64,000 bases of DNA from Solen grandis (GCA_021229015.1 CM037787.1:36318410-36382409), one strand, 5' to 3'. Positions 11,646 through 25,354 are shown, counted from the stretch's first letter. Made by a program: numbers and translations. Notes: generated by a model not told the origin, from the sequence alone.

Positions 11646-12099
11646 GCTCTCTCTCTCTCTCTCTCACATCGGTCTCTTGCTGAGTCGAAACATGGCCGCG
11701 ACATCCATATATCTTCACAAGCCCTCGTGTATTCCAGGCTTTAACATAAACAAGACTTAAAGACGATGTATTAATAAATCCATGAGAAAAGTTAAATAAG
11801 CTTAATCAGGTTATCAGTCATTGAGCAATGTTACTGATAAGTCAATTGATACGAAATACTAATGCACCGAAAACATAATTTATGTGCGAAATAAAACGGA
11901 TATTACAGATTTTATAATTAAAAAAAATATTTTTACTAAATATTGTTTGTTTTAGTTTAAAAATATTTATTCCCATATAATACATACATCAAATATTTCA
12001 AAATGTTTACATAAACAAGGAATAGGATTAGAACGAAAGCTTTAAGCTTATATAGTTCTTTTCCTAGAAACAAAGTTGACGTTACCTTCTATGGCAAGA

Positions 12100-13545
12100 T
12101 ACATTTAAACTACATATTTATTGTTTGTTTGTTTTGTTGCTGGTTAAACATGTAGAAAAACCAAAATGTGTAAATTAAAAAAAATCGACACGCGGAAGGG
12201 GAAAGGCCCACCTGCAACCGTCCGACCCTAAAACGTGCGCCTGAAGTTTTTTTTTTTGTTTTTTTTTTTTTAATTGTTTTTTTTGTTCTTTGTTGTTGTT
12301 TTTTATTATCTCCGGGAAGACTGTGTGGAGACTGCTTCCAGATCAACAATAAGGCAGGCAAGAAGTTCGAACCTAATACCAGCATATATTCCCTTCCACA
12401 TTTTGGACAAAATATGTTTAATTAAAGTGAAAATTGATTTTTTTCTCAGTCCTGTCTTTTACCCTGTTGAGTTCAAAACTGATGATTATTTAATGCATTC
12501 ATTAATTGACAGTGTACACAAGTCCATTTTATTTAATTTTTTAATTTTTTTTTTTTGGGGGGGGGGCAGAAAACACTTATTAAATATTTAAGCCAGTGCC
12601 CCGTTCCCCCCCCCCCCCCCCCCGGTTATTTTTATCTGTACAAATACATCTGCACAGTTATTCAACTGTGAACTGAAAATAGTTTCATTGCTTGCATTGA
12701 AAACATCCGCGAAGCTCCGGGGAAGCATTCACGGAACTTTCGCGAAATATATATATTTTTTTTTTTCATCGAGGAATCCCCGATGCTCAATGATGTCTCG
12801 CCGAAGTATCAGGGGGAATTCTGGGATGTTCGAATGTTTGGCGACCTTCCTGTGACACATTCCCGACCTTTAGTAGAATCTCAGAATAGTCGCAAAAAAA
12901 TCGGAAAGGGTTGAGGGCACTCTGATATTTGTTTCTGTTTATGTTAATTTTAGACTGAGACGGTCAAAAAGGCCAAGGGACATTGCTTGGGGCATCCTCA
13001 TAAATAAAAAAAAGTCTTCTCTTGATTTTGGCTCTTAACTCCACCATCAAATTCTCCATAATCTTTCCCCGACGCACCTAGGATGGTTTGCAAGATCCCC
13101 TAATCTACGGGGATATTCCCGCGATGATTCGCTGATCACCGGAGAAGGTCCCCGGAGCTTTCCCGAACATTGGGATTCAAAGGGCCATTGTACAGAAGCC
13201 GAAACATTAGTGAACGTTCAACGGACAAATCCCGGAGCCTTATCAGTGCCATTTCTCGTGGGTCTTCTCCGTCTCCATCGGGGGGCATCAGGAGTTTCCA
13301 AGTCGATTTTTCTCCCAGTGGAACCTCAGTACTAGATCCAAATATACATCGGATTAAAAAATAAACAAAAAGCTTTCACTTTTATCCCCAGATACACCCC
13401 AGAATGCATCTCCATCATACTAAAAAACATTATTTTTTTTAGGGGGAGCATGCCCCTGGACCCCTCTAGCACTCGCATCACATTCAGATTTTGCCCCTCC
13501 CCAAGCGGAAAAATTCTGTATGCGGGCCTGCTCCGTTGCAAATTA
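12100..13545 (+). repeat. Dispersed 1.4-kb repeat, copy 1
   Basis: Collinear, diverged similarity to 23880-25340. It begins with an ATCGACACGCGGAAGGGG block and an ACCCTAAAACGT block, and passes CTGCTTCCAGATC and CATTGCTTGCATTGAA. It ends with GGGGGAGCATGCCCCTGGAC and AGCGGAAAAATTCTG. Homopolymer T, G and C runs differ in length between the copies. No intact ORF and no target duplication seen; class unknown. Confidence 0.75.
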
Positions 13546-13716
13546 GAATAGCCCATTTCGTAAATAACTAATCGATTTGTCCGCTTATATTTCGGTTCAG
13601 TAAAATCGCGATATGATCGATTTTCTTAATATGACTTATTTACCAATAATGTAAGATGGGTATCTCTTATAAGTTCAAATATGAACATTTATTCTTTGCA
13701 ACACCATCACATGATA

Positions 13717-13740
13717 TCATCATCATCATCATCATCAACA
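13717..13740. repeat. (ATC)n microsatellite next to gap
   Basis: A short ATC/ACA run shortly before the N gap. After the gap, TACACCTTCATTTGTT recurs 105 bp apart (13927 and 14032), so local repeats probably caused the gap. Confidence 0.8.
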
Positions 13741-13818
13741 ACAACAAGTGCAGCAGCTCGATCATCATCTTCGTCGTCACCATAACCATCATCATAATTT
13801 TATTTATGCTGGGAGTTA

Positions 13819-13918
13819 NNNNNNNNNNNNNNNNNNNNNNNNNNNNNNNNNNNNNNNNNNNNNNNNNNNNNNNNNNNNNNNNNNNNNNNNNNNNNNNNNN
13901 NNNNNNNNNNNNNNNNNN
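13819..13918. other. Assembly gap, 100 N
   Basis: Exactly 100 N, a conventional placeholder of unknown true length. Any reading frame crossing it is meaningless. Confidence 0.99.
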
Positions 13919-14069
13919 TACCGTCTATACACCTTCATTTGTTATAAGGCTTTTTTTTCACAACATGACGTAATCAGTCACCGTCGCAAAAAAACTCCAC
14001 CAATATTGCCCTTAGATCATATAGGCACTATACACCTTCATTTGTTTTCAATATCACGACGTCACTGAT

Positions 14070-15130
14070 CATTTTCATTGTCAAATACCCACGGCCGATC
14101 GATAGATCATCTATCATCATGAATAAGTAAGTCGGGGGTATTCGACGATGGATCATTTTAAGAGAATCAAAAACAAATGACTAAAAATATCTGCAAATAT
14201 GTTAAGCATAAGAAGACAAAAAGGTAAAGGTTGGTACGGGATAGATAAACTATATATGTTTGTTTTAGTATTTAGCTTTATCTAGAAATTCCCGCAACTT
14301 GATTTTGAGAAAATCCTCCCGTGTCGGGACTATTTGTCAATTTCATTCGATTCGTTAGAAAAAACGAAATAAACACTTGCGTCAGAAAAAATAAAGAAAC
14401 TCAAATGAAACCAAAAACCGAGGTGCAGTGAATACTGAAATTAGCTTTAGAAGTCCGTTAGATGTCTATGAGGTATCTAAAATGCAAGGCTATCGATCAA
14501 ATGAAAAAAGACCCTTAACTGTTTTAAAAGGGCTAAATTTTGACAGATTTTTATCGCCTTTTTTTATCACTTTTAACGACCTTCGTATATCACCGCTGGG
14601 ATTTGAATCCAAGATATTTCGGTTTATTTACAATAGTTTTGCTTGGTTATTTCGGTATAATGTTCGTCTAACAGTAGATCAATTTGGGGACATTTATTCT
14701 ATATGATACAGATGTAGTTCTGCTTCAAATTAGGGCATGGTACCACATGCACAGACCCGGGGGTGTTGTGGGGGGGGGGGTTGGGAATAGGAGGTCATGA
14801 TCCCCACTGGCTATTTTGTTTTAAAATACCGTATATTCGTTAATTTTTGTTGACATTAAATTTCGTTGATTATATAGAGAATTTCGTGGGTACATTTATT
14901 CGTGGATCTATGTTCTTGAAAACTTAAGGTCTTCGTGGGGATTGATATTTGTGGTTAAAACACTAACTCTAACCTACATTCTATCTCTCGCGTCTTTAAA
15001 AAAAGTTAGCCTCCATAATACATTGTAACGTCATTAACAACTATGACGTCATCTATCGCTAGAAGTCGGTAGAACGAGAACATTTTCAAAAGCCCTCCTA
15101 CGATGTAACTGTCCTCCCCGGGACGTTAAT
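14070..15130. other. Gene-free stretch
   Basis: Contains a G-run (14770-14780) and an interspersed-repeat-like ACCGTATATTCGTTAATTTT block at about 14827. The 92-codon frame at 14428-14706 has no recognisable motif and I do not call it. Confidence 0.5.
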
Positions 15131-15135
15131 TTAAG

Positions 15136-15275
15136 AAGTCCCTGTTCCGCTGTATTTCGGACCTCATGGCATGTCACGGAGATAACCAAGGTTTCTTAAT
15201 GTTCCATTATGATACCTTGGTTATCTTGATAGAGGTTAAGTGGTCCAAGACGTAGTGGAACCATTACAGGGACTT
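15136..15275. repeat. 140-bp imperfect palindrome
   Basis: AAGTCCCTGT at the left pairs with ACAGGGACTT at the right, and AGATAACCAAGGT pairs with ACCTTGGTTATCT around the centre, with weaker pairing between. The shape suggests a small MITE-like or foldback element. No flanking direct repeat was established. Confidence 0.7.
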
Positions 15276-17740
15276 TACCTTAAAATACGTACGCAGAAAA
15301 TGTATATCACAATGGCCATGATAACATTTTATCTTACTGTGAAATATATGATTATCATTAATGGATATGTCATTGTCGTTTCACTGTTAAATGCGAGAAG
15401 AGGTCATCCGTCGATATAAACAGAAGGCTGATCAGCACTAAATATTAAGGAATACATGTAATAGTTCTTTAGATAGGAAGGCAATTTAGCTGCAGCTGCA
15501 AGTTCTGGAAATTCGTCACCAATAAGAAAGTCAAGTTAACTGGATAACCTCGAAGATCTTGCAAACGGTATTATCTGTACCTTACAAAAGGTAGTACAAT
15601 GTGACTTTAATATAAAAACTTTAATGTTTAGCTCCAAGCAAAGAAGATACACTGATGTAACATTTTCAATTATCCCCCATTTCAAGTCCCCCGGGAACTT
15701 AAAAACGTTTTCAAATGACTCTCTCCTTTTACATCGGGAAAACGAAAAACTTAAACACTTATAAACAAATATAATATGAACTGCTGATATTTCTATTGGT
15801 ATTCAATTTTCCTAAATAGAATTAAAAAAAGGTAAAAATAAATTTTATAATTCATACTTAAATTGTCGTTAGCACAATGATGTTTTATTAGCATTTGATG
15901 TTCCTGAACTGAATTTATATGATTTTAATTAGGAAATTTTAAAACGTTTCTAATTGTCTCGGGTTAACATGTAGATTCCTGGGTAAGTCATTTGAAAATG
16001 GGGTGGTGGGTGTCTCAATGCGTTCACATTATGCCCTATGCCATACCCAGGAATATAACACGTTTTTAAATTCCCGGATGGGACCATACCACGTGCTATA
16101 TGACGTCATTTTAAGGACGTTTCCTACAGTTTTCTACATTTTCTATATAGACAAAGAAGGACAATTAAAACCCTTTCATGTTTTTTTTTAACTTTGCATG
16201 ATTATAGAGAACCATAAAAGAAACATTTTTAATGAAAAAAAAGTTGGGGTTGGGCGTCCTACTTTTTGATTTCTCTGCCTCTGAAAGTGATATTCAATCA
16301 TAAGCAGTAGAATTTGCTTCGATTCGAAAAAGAAAAATGCTGTAAGTATTCTATTTATATATATTTCATGGCTTTAACGAGTTGAGCTTCATTAACCTGC
16401 ACACTGTACATGAGTGCGAGCATGCGCACGAATGTATGTGGGCGGGTTAATCAAGATCACAAGTGAAGCCAGTGCAACAAGGCCAAATGTAGGAAGGAGA
16501 CGGTACTACAGTGTCTCGTGACTTTTTTATGCAGATCATCCCAAATATAGAGCGTTGTGGGTATCAAAGAGAACCCCCGTGAAAATGACCGATCAGTGAA
16601 AGGTAAATATCTATTTACCAATCAAATACAAACCCTCACATCTCAGCGCCTTCCGTTCAGTCGCGCAAATTGGAATTGAGAAGGACGCACTGAATTAGTG
16701 TAGGCGTTTGACCTTGGATCTAAGCGACTCAGTGTGATTTTTTTTTTTTATTTCATTGAAACTAAACCGGCCAGTTTCTTACATTTTTAGAACATTATTG
16801 GTGATGTGCTTTGAAGGGTGGATGCGTTATATCCCTTTTAAAAAAGTTGAAGAAAAAAATGAGCCTTAGCATTTTTCTTCTCCGAATCGAGGCAAAATTT
16901 GCTGCTTGTGACAATTTGAAATGACAGAGCATACCACGTAGAATGGCCACATTGCTAACGTCTACTTCGTTTTATTGCTAAATATAGAAAGTACGTAATG
17001 GTCTGGGGTGGGGGTTAATTTATAATGTAAAAGGATTGATACTGAGGACCACCTACAGAAATACAATTATTTTGAGTGATCACAATACTGTATAGTTATT
17101 TGATAAACCAAGTGTCCACCATTACTGTGCGGTTATCTGGATAACTGCATGGTTTTTCATCACTTAATGCATGCGCGTGAAAACTCCGCCCCTAAATAGT
17201 GTGAGATATCTAAATTAAACATGGGCACTTTTCTACAGAACACTACCTTGACCATGATATATTTTTTAAGATGAAATAATATAATTTAAAAAAAGAATAT
17301 CCCATGGACAGAGTGTATTATTAACGAAATGGCGAGGAAAGATGTGAATAATAGAAACATCTTATTATATGAGATCATTTTTATTTTAATAAAATTATTA
17401 CATTTATTATTACTTTTTTTTATCTAATCTTTTTTTCAATTCGCTTATTTTTTGTTTATGTATATGAAAAAGCTTTTTTTCATATATTTGATGTACATTT
17501 TTAAAATAATTTCTGTATTTGTATTTTCATTGAGGTTTTTCCAGTCGTATTGATAACTCTGTTTATTCATTTACCGATCTATCAATTTAAAAAAAAAATA
17601 TATTAATTTATTGTTTTTAATTATTTATTTATAACAGCATTTAAAATATAGATATACAGTACATGTATTGAAATTACAAAATTTCATCATCTCTTATGTA
17701 TTCCTTATCACATTTAAAATCATTTCATAACTTTTTGCTC
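15276..17740. other. Gene-free AT-rich stretch
   Basis: No supported exon, RNA gene or repeat array. Small ORFs such as 16003-16191 have no motif or splice support. Confidence 0.5.
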
Positions 17741-17742
17741 AC

Positions 17743-17795
17743 TCAGCCCCTAACCACGTGGGTTCGAATCCCGGCAGGGTCATTCGTACTAATTC
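17743..17795 (+). mobile_element. SINE head fragment, family 3
   Basis: GCTCACTCAGCCCCTAACCA followed by GGGTTCGAATCCCGGCAGGG contains a consensus B box. It matches the tRNA-like head of the SINE at 26690-26945 in the opposite orientation. The A-box part is missing. Confidence 0.6.
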
Positions 17796-17894
17796 GCTCT
17801 TTTATCATTCACTAATCTCTATGCATTAGATTTTTATCTTTGATGTAGATTTTAAAAATAAAAATCAAATTAGGATTTATATCGCGATGTTTCA

Positions 17895-18056
17895 TAGTTA
17901 ATTACATTATAAATTAATGAATTAATTGTATTGTTACTAATATATTTATTAGTTAATTACATTATAAATTAATGAATTAATTGTATTGTTACTAATATAT
18001 TTATTAGTTAATTACATTATAAAATAATGAATTAATTGTATTGTTATAAATATTAT
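17895..18056. repeat. 55-bp tandem repeat, 3 units
   Basis: Units beginning TAGTTAATTACATTATAAAT at 17895, 17950 and 18005. The third has AAAATAATG for AAATTAATG and a diverged end. Confidence 0.95.
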
Positions 18057-18059
18057 TTT

Positions 18060-19860
18060 TTTAATTATTTCACATATTTGGAACAGTTTTTAGCATAAAG
18101 ATACAAAAAGGTAAATACAGATTTATTATACAGTATAAGTTAATGTTGTCTATGGAACATGCACGAGATCATCGTGTAAAGCTGACATACAAGTCACGTG
18201 ATTTAAGTCGAATAGATAATCTCGTGCAGTTGTCTATCCTTTACTTCTTGTGACGACCAAATAATATCAATGTTCGACACGGAATAGTTGTCACATGTTT
18301 GTTCAGCTGAACTAAAAAAAATAGTTCAAACCAACCAGGGTAGACATAAAATGCACGTGATAAAAATGAAACACGATTTGCTGCAAATAAGTTTTGTTCT
18401 AATTTTATCGATGTCAGATCTGAACCAAACTAATCAAAATTACTCGCGATTTATAGTATACATGCAGTCGTAGTTATTTTTATTCATAACTTTCCTTGTA
18501 ATTAATTTTTTTTTAGTATGGATATATGTTCGCGTATGTTCGCGTGTTTGTGTTCGTGCGTGCCTTCGCCAAGTTCCGAGGTGGAATAATGGGTATATTT
18601 TTTCTTAGTTTAACATCTTCAAGGATAGTATTATACCATTCATAGATTCAATGTGGTATATTTTATGACATTTTTCTTAAATGAAATGTTACGCCAAACA
18701 AGTGGTATGACACCACACCGGTCCCATTGGTACAAGGAGCGGAAAGCAGGGATGCTCTGTCGATACCATTTAAGGAACAATCCTGTACATTGTATATTTG
18801 ACATAGATATCCTCAGTAGACATTAAGTATAAGATATAGTCTATTAAAACGTTTCTATAAACAATAGAAGACCGAAGCTAGCATAGCGAACAAGCCGAAA
18901 ACAGTGTGATGGAAAGCCATGACTGTCTTATATGTAGATAATGTATATTGTTGATTCATAAACACAATATATTGAGTGGCAACAGGCTTAAATTGAATCG
19001 TCACAACTATATATGAGTCATTTTGATGATAAACTGAGTTAACCTGAGTTTATATGAAGCGACAATACACTTATATAGAGCCGTTACAGCAATATATAGA
19101 CAATTTAGCATTATATGAAGTCGCCGACGTACGAAACCAGAGTGATGACAATACCTCGACTGTATTAAAAAAACACATTAACAACAACAAACAAACAAAC
19201 CTAAATGAACTCTAAACCTAGAGTTAAGAGTTACCAATTAAGTGTCTACTATACAGTTGCTACCAGCCTTACTGTAAAAGGCATGTAGTATACACTGAAT
19301 ATCAGAAATCAACTGGTCTGGTAGCGGACATATATTTATTGTCAGTACCCCTTGCTGGTGATTTATGATCCAACTTTAATATGTCAAACACAACTACTCT
19401 GTTGTGTAGTAGATGGTAGTTAAGTCATACGGGGATACTGCGCTATATAATTGTAAATGTGAAGTAACACTGAACATGGGCCAAGCTGGGCTAAATTGGT
19501 GTGCAAGACGGGGCTAGGGGATAAGGGGGCATGTTTCACCTTTTTTTAATTTTTTTTTTTAATGTGTCGATCACAGTATTATTGTTTCTGCTGAAATCAG
19601 GGGCGTCATAAACAGAATTGGGGGTGATTGGGTGTAACCTCTCTCACACACACATAAACATGTAAGGACCATCAACTGAGGACATGTCATATTTTAAATT
19701 CAAATGAGGATAGTGCTTTCTACTGATTTTTATGCTCAAGCCTCATACCATAATGTAACGAATAAGTACTCATATAGATTTTGATCGATTATATATCTTT
19801 AAAGTCAATAATCGTGTTTTTCAAAAAGTGCCGTCTTTTGAGGACGCTATACACTCATCA
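18060..19860. other. Gene-free stretch
   Basis: No splice-bounded or motif-bearing open frame. A CTGAGGACAT motif occurs at about 19677, close to the minisatellite that follows. Confidence 0.5.
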
Positions 19861-19866
19861 AACTGA

Positions 19867-20140
19867 GGACAGGCACTCCTACTGGGGACATTACACACTC
19901 TGTTCCAAATAAGGACATACCCATCTACTGGGGACATTACACACTCTGTTCCAAATAAGGACACACCCATCTACTGGGGACATTACACACTCTGTTCCGA
20001 ACAGAGAAATAACCATCTACTGGGGACATTACACACTCTGTTCCAAATATGGACATACCCATCTACTGGGGACATTACACACTCTGTTCGAACGGAGGAC
20101 ATACCCATCAAATGGGGACATTATACACTTTGTCCGAACT
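19867..20140. repeat. 46-bp minisatellite, 6 units
   Basis: CTACTGGGGACATTACACAC recurs at 19879, 19925, 19971, 20017, 20063 and (degenerate) 20109, each exactly 46 bp apart. Each unit also contains a GGACATACCCAT-like segment. It is entered from an AACTGAGGACAGG motif. Confidence 0.95.
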
Positions 20141-21580
20141 AAACGTGTTTTGTTAAATTGTACTTACATATAAATTCAGCAATGTTTATACTCTTGCTGT
20201 TCGCATCTGTACGAGGGTTGGTTCCCCGATTGCATTATATACGCTATGATCCAACACTAACGTAAGGGACATTTAAAGACAACTGAATACAGGGATGTTC
20301 ACAGGCAAACCTCAGTTTAAAATGTCAAGTGAAAGTATTTTGTTAAAATCGTTCACGGGTGTGTTCGATAGTTGTCTGCCGTCTCAAAATGTTTTTATCC
20401 ATTCCCCAACAGGCAACTTTAAAATATATATGCAGACATCGACTAAATCAATTTTATGGATTTTATTAAACTGTACACATATTGATTGGATTTGGAGATA
20501 TAAAATTAATTATCAAAAGACTATTTTAATCATGTAAATAGACTCACTCCGGAATAACAAAGTTTTCTTCTTTTTTTTTTCAAAGTGAACTGAAGGTTGA
20601 AAATAATGAAAATAATAGAAGCATGCTTTTCAGCATACATGCTTGAATACCTTGTTTGTGACTACATGGAAACCCCTATTTTTGTAAGTTAACTTATATA
20701 TGTATATCAAAAATAAAATAAAAATCATATTTGTTACTGGAGTAAAAATTATAACATAAATCATAAGCATTTTTAACGAAAAAAAAACATAAAAGGAGGA
20801 GGGGTCATTTGTAAAAGGTTTTAAGTTGCTGGGAGAGGAAAGTTAAATCGTGGGAAAATGCGAAATAATATTGCTTTTTCATCATCGTGATTTCGCCTTT
20901 TTCTTCATTGTATTTACGCGTTTACATCATCGTACTTTCGGGTTTCGTCATCCTTCTTAGGAGTTATAGCCTTTTTGCCTTCATACTTTCGTGACTGAAT
21001 TATTTCATTCGAAGGCGATGTCTCTAACGAATTACCATAGTTGTACGCTATGAAGTGACAAGAACTACAAGCAACCCTGGTCCCAGACCACAAACCTCTC
21101 GCAGACTCCATAACTCCGACCTAAATCATCGTGTTTTTGAGTCGATTCGTCAATGGATTCCTGAATAATTTGCAATTACATGTCTAAGATGCGGCTGCGC
21201 CGTGTAGGAGGTCAGCGGAATGCAGGTATTAATTCGTCGTCTGCTAATCCGTCCTAAAATGTGTCAGTCCGTAACACGGGACTTCCGACTGAGATCTAAA
21301 TATTAATTTGCTATAAAAAGCTGGGACCACTGCGTAAAATTCTGTAGCAGTTTTGACATTCACCGATATCACACTTTAAAGTATCGAAAGATCAATGGTT
21401 ATTGTTATTCAGCGAATAGTTCGAGATGCCCCGACTGACCGCTGCACGAGAAACATGACAAGTTATGCCTCTGTCAAAGACTACGTAACTTAGACTTAGC
21501 ACACACCGTGCTCATAAGTATTTTATATTTCTTTAATCCTGTTCAGGCGCGGATCCAGGATTTTGGGTCAGTGGGGGCGT
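20141..21580. other. Gene-free stretch with degenerate CG-rich repeats
   Basis: Between about 20880 and 21010 the words CATCATCGTACTTTCG, TTCATACTTTCG and ATTTACGCG suggest a decayed short tandem repeat. GGCGCGGATCCAGG at about 21547 resembles the end of the dispersed repeat at 25300-25335. No gene seen. Confidence 0.45.
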
Positions 21581-21595
21581 AAATCCAGCAACTAC

Positions 21596-22345
21596 TTACA
21601 TTGTACATGTATTAATAATACATTCTTGGCAGGTTTAATACGAATAGTTACAGGAGTAACGAAATTCATATCAATAGAAACTCTTTTAGGAAAGGTTTGT
21701 GGGGAAAATTTGTCTGAAAGAATGCGAAAGCACAAATTACTCCTTTGATTATAATGCACAAACATTTAGCCCCAACTTCTCTGTCGTCCTTAGTTAACAT
21801 GAATACACATACTGAACAATATATAATAATAATTATTATTCTGATACTCAAGCGGCATATATGCGAGAACGACAAATTGTTTAAATCTTTTCTTCCGTCC
21901 TCAATACGGGATTGGAATGACCTTCCATTAGAAATACGAAATTCAACATTCCCTAACATCTTTTAAGTCATGTTTAAACGTAAATTGTCCCAAAACCACA
22001 TTATATTATTATGTAGGTATAAGGAAACAACACGTTCTTCACACGAGACTACGGACCGGACTTAGTGCATTTCTCTTAATTTTGACTTGTTTTCGAATAA
22101 AATTATTTAAGATCCTAAATGCACTTAAGGGCAATTAGATTGCCGGGCGTTCTCTAATCTCATGATGTATCATGTTAATCTGAACTCCATATTATATGAA
22201 ATTCCTTCACTCTCGAATGACGAAATTAAACATATATTTCAATGTATTCAAAAATATATAAATGACAGTAAAAAGTTTGTCTGTGCTCTCTCTCTTTCAG
22301 CTACATGCCAGTTAAAGCATGTGCTTTCTCCATATACAACTTGAT
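21596..22345 (+). pseudogene. Non-LTR retrotransposon relic (C-terminal part)
   Basis: The first frame carries RIVTGVTKFISIETLLG then a KHKLLL segment. A later frame carries FLPSSIRDWNDLPLEIRNS, and after 21963 LHTRLRTGLSAF-type words appear, interrupted by stops. This order is the usual C-terminal region after reverse transcriptase in CR1/RTE-like LINEs (recognised from memory). Frames change at least twice and stops are present, so it is dead. The 3' side runs into an AATAAAATTCG at about 22471. Confidence 0.75.
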
Positions 22346-22403
22346 AGCATATATGGTGATATTAAGAACTTAATTAGCTCTGCTTTCGTTTTAATCCCTT
22401 TTT

Positions 22404-22433
22404 ATTTATTTATTTATTTATTTATTTATTTTG
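22404..22433. repeat. (TTTA)n microsatellite
   Basis: About seven TTTA units shortly after the LINE relic. Confidence 0.95.
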
Positions 22434-22439
22434 GTATCA

Positions 22440-22964
22440 TGATTATACATTATACTGTTCAAAGACAAATAAAATTCGTTTAAACTAAACAAACTGGATG
22501 AACCCAGCTTTTTCCATTTCTATGGGCCGGACATCATTTCAATGTATCGACTGCTGCTGCTTGTTTTAATAGCGGAGAGGTCCAAACCATCAAAAATGAA
22601 ACTTATACGAGAAAACTGAAGTAATCAGCGAACTGCAAATGGTATGGTGCAAATTTTGATCAAACTGGCCGACTCTCATTGTCACATATAAACTTTCGCC
22701 CCCCCCCCCCCTTCGAAATCCCCCTTGATGTTATTCTTTGGGTCTTTGTGTATTGTATGAACTTTGATATAACTGGACAAATATCACAATATTTTGAAAA
22801 ACAAAAACAAACAACAACAACAGCAAACATATATTATTTTATTATACCTGAATAAATTATGTTCTTTTCAGTATTTCTGATTAGAGAAATAGGAAAGGAT
22901 TAAAACTAATAGGTTCTGAAATCAATTGCTTGTCCAACATGTTTTTAAATCCAACAATATATAT

Positions 22965-23011
<47 letters not shown>

Positions 23012-23875
23012 ATTGCGGAAAGATTTTCCACACTACGGGAATGGAATAGGCAAATATAAGTGACGACATTGTTATTCATGTGTACCTCCTGAAGATTTAT
23101 TTACAAATATGTCATATGTAATAATTATGAAAATCTATTTGTCAGTTTAAATAATTATCAATACTTGATAAATATACTTTCTATTATACTGACATAAAAA
23201 AAGTCTAGTATAATGCAGTTTAATGGAGAATCTTAATATGAAAAACAGCATACTGATAGATTGAAACTAATATGATAAAAAAGAGAAATGAGTGAAAACA
23301 TAGAGAGTAAAAAAAGTTATAGTGATGCACATTGAGAAAAAAAAATTCAATAAATTGGCAAAATTTGTTTAAAAATGTTTTTTTCCCATAGATATTAACT
23401 GGCCATATTCTTTTTATAAAGATAGTGAATTTGAATTGTCTTAATTTTTATAAGTGTTAGTTTATTACACATCAGAGTTATAAGTGTTTTTTCTGTCAAT
23501 CTGTGCAACTGTTAAAATCTACTCGACGAAATTTTTAATTCACTTTTCTCTACATGAATAAAGTTTTAACTCTTGCATTAAACACGGGCTATTTAGCTGC
23601 TGGCAGGTTGATGAACTTTCAGGTATGAAAAATTGCCGATTTCGTTTCTGAAAAAGTTAAAAAGGTATTTTTTTTTTTGTGGCAAAACAACCTTAGTATT
23701 CTGCAGAGTAGATGCATACCTATCGCTAGCCATGAAAATTAAACTTAATCAGAAATGGCCATCAGCTTTACTTAATTTACACTTTTTAATATTTACGAAT
23801 ATAATAATCTACATGTATGTGTATTCATGGTCTCTTAATGTAGAGACCCTGGTGTATTTTAAATTTATAAAAAAC
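22440..23875. other. Gene-free stretch with (TA)n at about 22966-23006
   Basis: Contains a poly-C run at about 22700 and a long TA dinucleotide tract, which creates a false YIYIYI ORF on the minus strand. No coding signal. Confidence 0.6.
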
Positions 23876-23879
23876 ATCT

Positions 23880-25340
23880 TTTATTATTGAATTGTGTTTG
23901 TTTTGTCACTGATTTAACATTTAGAAAAATAAATGTACAAAATCGACACGCAGAAGGGGCCCAAACCTTCTGCAATCGTCCAACCCTAAAACGTTCGCCT
24001 GATTTTTTTTGATTTTTTTTTATCTTGGAAGTCTGTGTGTGAAGGCTGCTTCCAGATCGACAATTAAACATTCAAGATTACCAAATTCGAAGCTAATACA
24101 GCATATACCCGGTTTTCCCTTCCACATATTTGACAAAACATGTTTACAGTGATTTCTTTTCCTCAGATTTAAACAAAACTGTCTTTTACACAAGTCACTT
24201 TTTTTAAGGGGGGTGGGTGGGGGGTTAAAAAAAACACATTATTTTTTTTTTATGCCAGTTTGCAGTTGAAAATGTACGAGACACCTATATATTTTACCCT
24301 ATCCCCCAATACCGGAGTAAATACTCTTTCAGTCATATCAGTGTCCCAGTCTGCAAACCCACCCCCACCCCCCCTACCGTCATTTTTTTTTCAACACAAC
24401 TCTTGTCAAATACTATTGCACAGTAGTTATTCAATAGTATGGCTTTGCGAAGGTAAAATATAAAACATCGCTCAAGAATCAGTCCCATTTGCCATTTTTT
24501 GCCTTGGGGGATGTACTCCCTCGGGAGAACTTCATTGCTTGCATTGAATTTTTCCCCTCTATGTTCGGTGAAAACAGGTCGGGGAAACATACGCATAGCC
24601 TCCCGGAAGCTCATGGTAAACATTCACGGAGCTTCCGTGAAATATTTTTTCTCCGAGGAATCCCATAGGATTCTGTTATGTCTTTAAGGTAAGGTGACCT
24701 TTCTGTGACATTTTCCAAATCTTGTGATAGAATCTCAGAATATTCGCAAAATTTCAGCAAGCGCACTCTAAAATTTCTTGCTTTTTTTGGTCAACCTTAG
24801 ATCGAGACGGTCAAAAAGACCATGGGAAATTGCTGGGGGCATTCTCATAAACCCCCAAAGGCCTACCCTTGATTTTGTCTCTTTAATTTCATCACCAAAT
24901 TCTCATAATCTCCATAATCTTCACCGAGCCTCCTAGGATGGTTTGATACAATATATCCCCTAATCTATGGGGCTATTCCCCTGATGATGTTTCAGATTCG
25001 GTGAAGCTCCGGGGCACCTTCCCCGATCATTGGAGAAATGTCCCGAACATCGGGAGCCATCCCCGATAATATAAGGCCATTGTACCATAGCCGAATCATC
25101 AGTGATCGTTACAACGGATTTGTGTATTTACACATTCTCCAGTGGGACTTAGGCATTAGATCCATGGTCTTCAAGTTTAAAAAAAAAAAAAAACTCACAT
25201 TTATCCCCAGATACCGTTCAGAATGCATCTCCGTCACACTAACAACATTTTTTTCCAGGGGAGCATGCCCCCGGACCCCCTAACATTCACATCACTTTTG
25301 CCTCCCCAGCGGAAAAATTCTGGATCCAGGCCTGATAAAA
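23880..25340 (+). repeat. Dispersed 1.4-kb repeat, copy 2
   Basis: Paralogue of 12100-13545 in the same orientation, sharing ATCGACACGCAGAAGGGG, ACCCTAAAACGTTCGCCTGA and CTGCTTCCAGATCGACAAT blocks. It ends in GGGGAGCATGCCCCCGGACC and AGCGGAAAAATTCTGGATCC. The two copies differ by many substitutions and indels, so neither is recent. Confidence 0.75.
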
Positions 25341-25354
25341 GTTATAATAGGTCT

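Noticed and set aside
13656..14068. Two ORFs of about 105 codons
   Set aside because: They read through the 100-N gap and ATC microsatellite.
20295..20537. 80-codon plus-strand ORF
   Set aside because: No motif, no paralogue and no splice context; frequency expected by chance in this length of sequence.
22881..23069. Minus-strand ORF with YIYIYI run
   Set aside because: Produced by the TA dinucleotide repeat.
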